A DNA stretch of 5,718 nt from an uncultured Bacillota bacterium (GTDB taxonomy: Bacteria > Bacillota > Clostridia > UBA1381). The notes below the pieces were generated by a model, which made no database searches, had not been told where the DNA came from, and was given only the letters and a program-made list of their open reading frames with translations. The stretch covers positions 1-5,718 of the forward strand of contig CASFSH010000020.1 of the NCBI GenBank assembly GCA_949297205.1. The letters run 5' to 3'. The position numbers and the translations under genes are program-made. Positions 4,364 to 5,718 of the stretch are shown in pieces. Numbering within the stretch: the stretch's first letter is position 1; each line of letters begins with the position of its first letter.

Positions 4364-5718
4364 ATGATTAAAAGAAAAAGATTAATTATGGTGTTAATTA
4401 TATGCATGATGGCTGCTTTTATACCGCAGGTAGTAGGCGCTCATATGGAAACAGCCGGTGATATTACAAAAACAGGAGTAGACTTTCTTACAAATCCACC
4501 CCAAGAAGAGATTTCATACACGGCAGGAAATGGGACAGTAACTTATACACCGGGAAATAATGGGAATAATGCAAAAATTACGTTAAATAATGCGACGATA
4601 AACGGAAGTATGCGTATCATATATCAATCGCCAAACTCGGCGTCTGCTGCATTGTTTGCCACAGGGAATATTGATTTAGTACTTATTGGACAAAATAATA
4701 TTACGGTGACTAAAAATGGATGTCAGGGATTGTTTTTTTATCACAGTAATGTGACGGTAAAAGGGACGGGAAGCTTGACTATCGATACTACTGCCATTGA
4801 TACATATGGACTATCCCCATTCAGTATCTTGGGCAGTAATTATGATACACCAGAAGAAACCGGTAATTTTACACTTGAAAGCGGAAGTTTGACTATTAAA
4901 GTAAAACAGCGTGAGTTTGCAAGATGTTTATCTGCGCCTAAAGATATTATTATTAAAGGCGGAACTTTAGAAATTGAAGGAAGCAATTATTCAATAGAAT
5001 CAGTAAGTGGTGATATTGTTATCTCGGGAGGAACGGTTATTTGCCGGGATTTTGCAGCTAAAGGAATATCAAGTTATAATGGCGATATTATTATTTCCGG
5101 TAACGATACATCGGTAACTCTGACTTCTTTGGATAAAGATAAATATTCTATGGGAATATACACAGAGAGAGAATTAAAGGATGATATGACAGGCGGTTGT
5201 GTTTTTATTGAGGGAGGAAACATAAATGTATCAGCCGGTCAATGTGGTATTTATACTCATTTGGGAGGAACAATAAGCATATCTGGAGGTACGGTTACAG
5301 CGGAAGCAGACAATCAGACAGGTGATGGTATTGCCGTAGGAATATACAGTAAAGGAAAGATTGACATAACCGGAGGTAGGGTAAATGCAATAGGAAAGGG
5401 TGCTGAAAATGTACAAAGATACGGTATTTACAGTGATGAATCTATTTCAGTGAGCGGCGGGGATGCTACATTCATAGGAATAGACGGAGCAATAACAAGT
5501 ATACCTGACGTCAGCGGATGTGAAAATGCTGTAATAACAGCGGCGACAGATTTTGAGGGAAATAATATACAAGAGTACAACGAAAATAATATTGAAGATT
5601 ATAAATATCTGAATATTAAAAATAATGAGTATTCTATTGATTTTGTTGATGGAATAACAGTAATAAATGCAGTTGAAGATATAAATGCTGTTGTGATATT
5701 TGCATCTTATGACAGTGC
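4364..5718 (+). CDS. Secreted beta-helix repeat protein, surface/carbohydrate-binding type (3' end outside window)
   Basis: The frame is open for 451 codons to the window edge. The start has AGGAGG six bases upstream. The N-terminus is a signal peptide: KRKR at 3-6, a hydrophobic core 7-20 and a likely cut after VVGA (26). Cys14 lies inside the core and does not fit a lipobox. Residues about 55-140 hold Asn/Thr/Ile-rich strands. From about 193 to 372 at least seven strand-turn repeats of the type (D/S)IxISGGxVxA occur (193, 217, 240, 278, 302, 331, 359), most of them preceded by GIYS-like turns (234, 264, 295, 326, 354). This predicts a beta-helix resembling Clostridia surface proteins annotated as carbohydrate-binding (Cthe_2159-like); that name is recalled, not searched. 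Residues 386-451 look like the start of another domain. No anchor is visible because the C-terminus is missing. Function is not established. Confidence 0.85.
   Translation, partial: MIKRKRLIMVLIICMMAAFIPQVVGAHMETAGDITKTGVDFLTNPPQEEISYTAGNGTVTYTPGNNGNNAKITLNNATINGSMRIIYQSPNSASAALFATGNIDLVLIGQNNITVTKNGCQGLFFYHSNVTVKGTGSLTIDTTAIDTYGLSPFSILGSNYDTPEETGNFTLESGSLTIKVKQREFARCLSAPKDIIIKGGTLEIEGSNYSIESVSGDIVISGGTVICRDFAAKGISSYNGDIIISGNDTSVTLTSLDKDKYSMGIYTERELKDDMTGGCVFIEGGNINVSAGQCGIYTHLGGTISISGGTVTAEADNQTGDGIAVGIYSKGKIDITGGRVNAIGKGAENVQRYGIYSDESISVSGGDATFIGIDGAITSIPDVSGCENAVITAATDFEGNNIQEYNENNIEDYKYLNIKNNEYSIDFVDGITVINAVEDINAVVIFASYDS

Noticed and set aside
5231..5416. Minus-strand open frame inside the secreted-protein gene
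   Set aside because: It is a shadow of the long plus-strand frame, which has a ribosome-binding site, signal peptide and repeat structure.
4867..5500. DNA-level tandem repeat or CRISPR-like array in the repeat-protein gene
   Set aside because: The similarity is at protein level (ISGG/GIYS turns) with unequal spacing and divergent codons. No exact direct repeats with uniform spacers are present.

Overview
The window is AT-rich (roughly 35-38% G+C by eye). It has strong AGGAGG-type ribosome-binding sites, extended -10 promoters, T-tract terminators and a tRNA with an encoded CCA end. This points to a low-GC Gram-positive bacterium, most likely a gut or rumen Clostridia member (Lachnospiraceae/Eubacterium-like). 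That placement is inference from composition and gene families, not from a marker gene.

Layout. Bases 1-173 hold no gene I can support. A textbook promoter (174-202) drives tRNA-Leu(UAG) (222-305), which ends at an intrinsic terminator (309-349). An apparently intact IS66-family insertion sequence follows at 373-2735 (2363 bp), bounded by 22-bp inverted repeats that match at 21 positions. It carries tnpA, tnpB and tnpC in the order normal for the family. tnpA and tnpB overlap and are probably translationally coupled. tnpC is set apart by a terminator-like hairpin and has its own promoter-like sequence. No 8-bp target duplication flanks the element. To its right is about 100 bp of unusually GC-rich, dyad-rich DNA with no gene, then an intrinsic terminator (2837-2865) with no gene in front of it.

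The right half holds two host-type genes, each with its own promoter-like sequence. The first, 3022-4128, is a cytoplasmic GH32 fructosidase (sucrose, sucrose-6-phosphate or fructo-oligosaccharide hydrolase). All three catalytic residues are present, but the C-terminal beta-sandwich is much shorter than usual. The second starts at 4364 and runs off the window end. It encodes a secreted protein with a signal peptide and at least seven 'ISGG'-type repeats, predicted to fold as a beta-helix or beta-solenoid resembling Clostridia surface/carbohydrate-binding proteins.

The genes do not form one pathway. The window reads as a tRNA locus, a transposon insertion, a sugar-hydrolase gene and a surface-protein gene, each separately transcribed. 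I found no convincing new defence, toxin or RNA system. The points most worth a second look are the tnpB/tnpC terminator-promoter overlap, the GC-rich orphan segment beside the IS without a target duplication, the compact GH32 and the solenoid surface protein.
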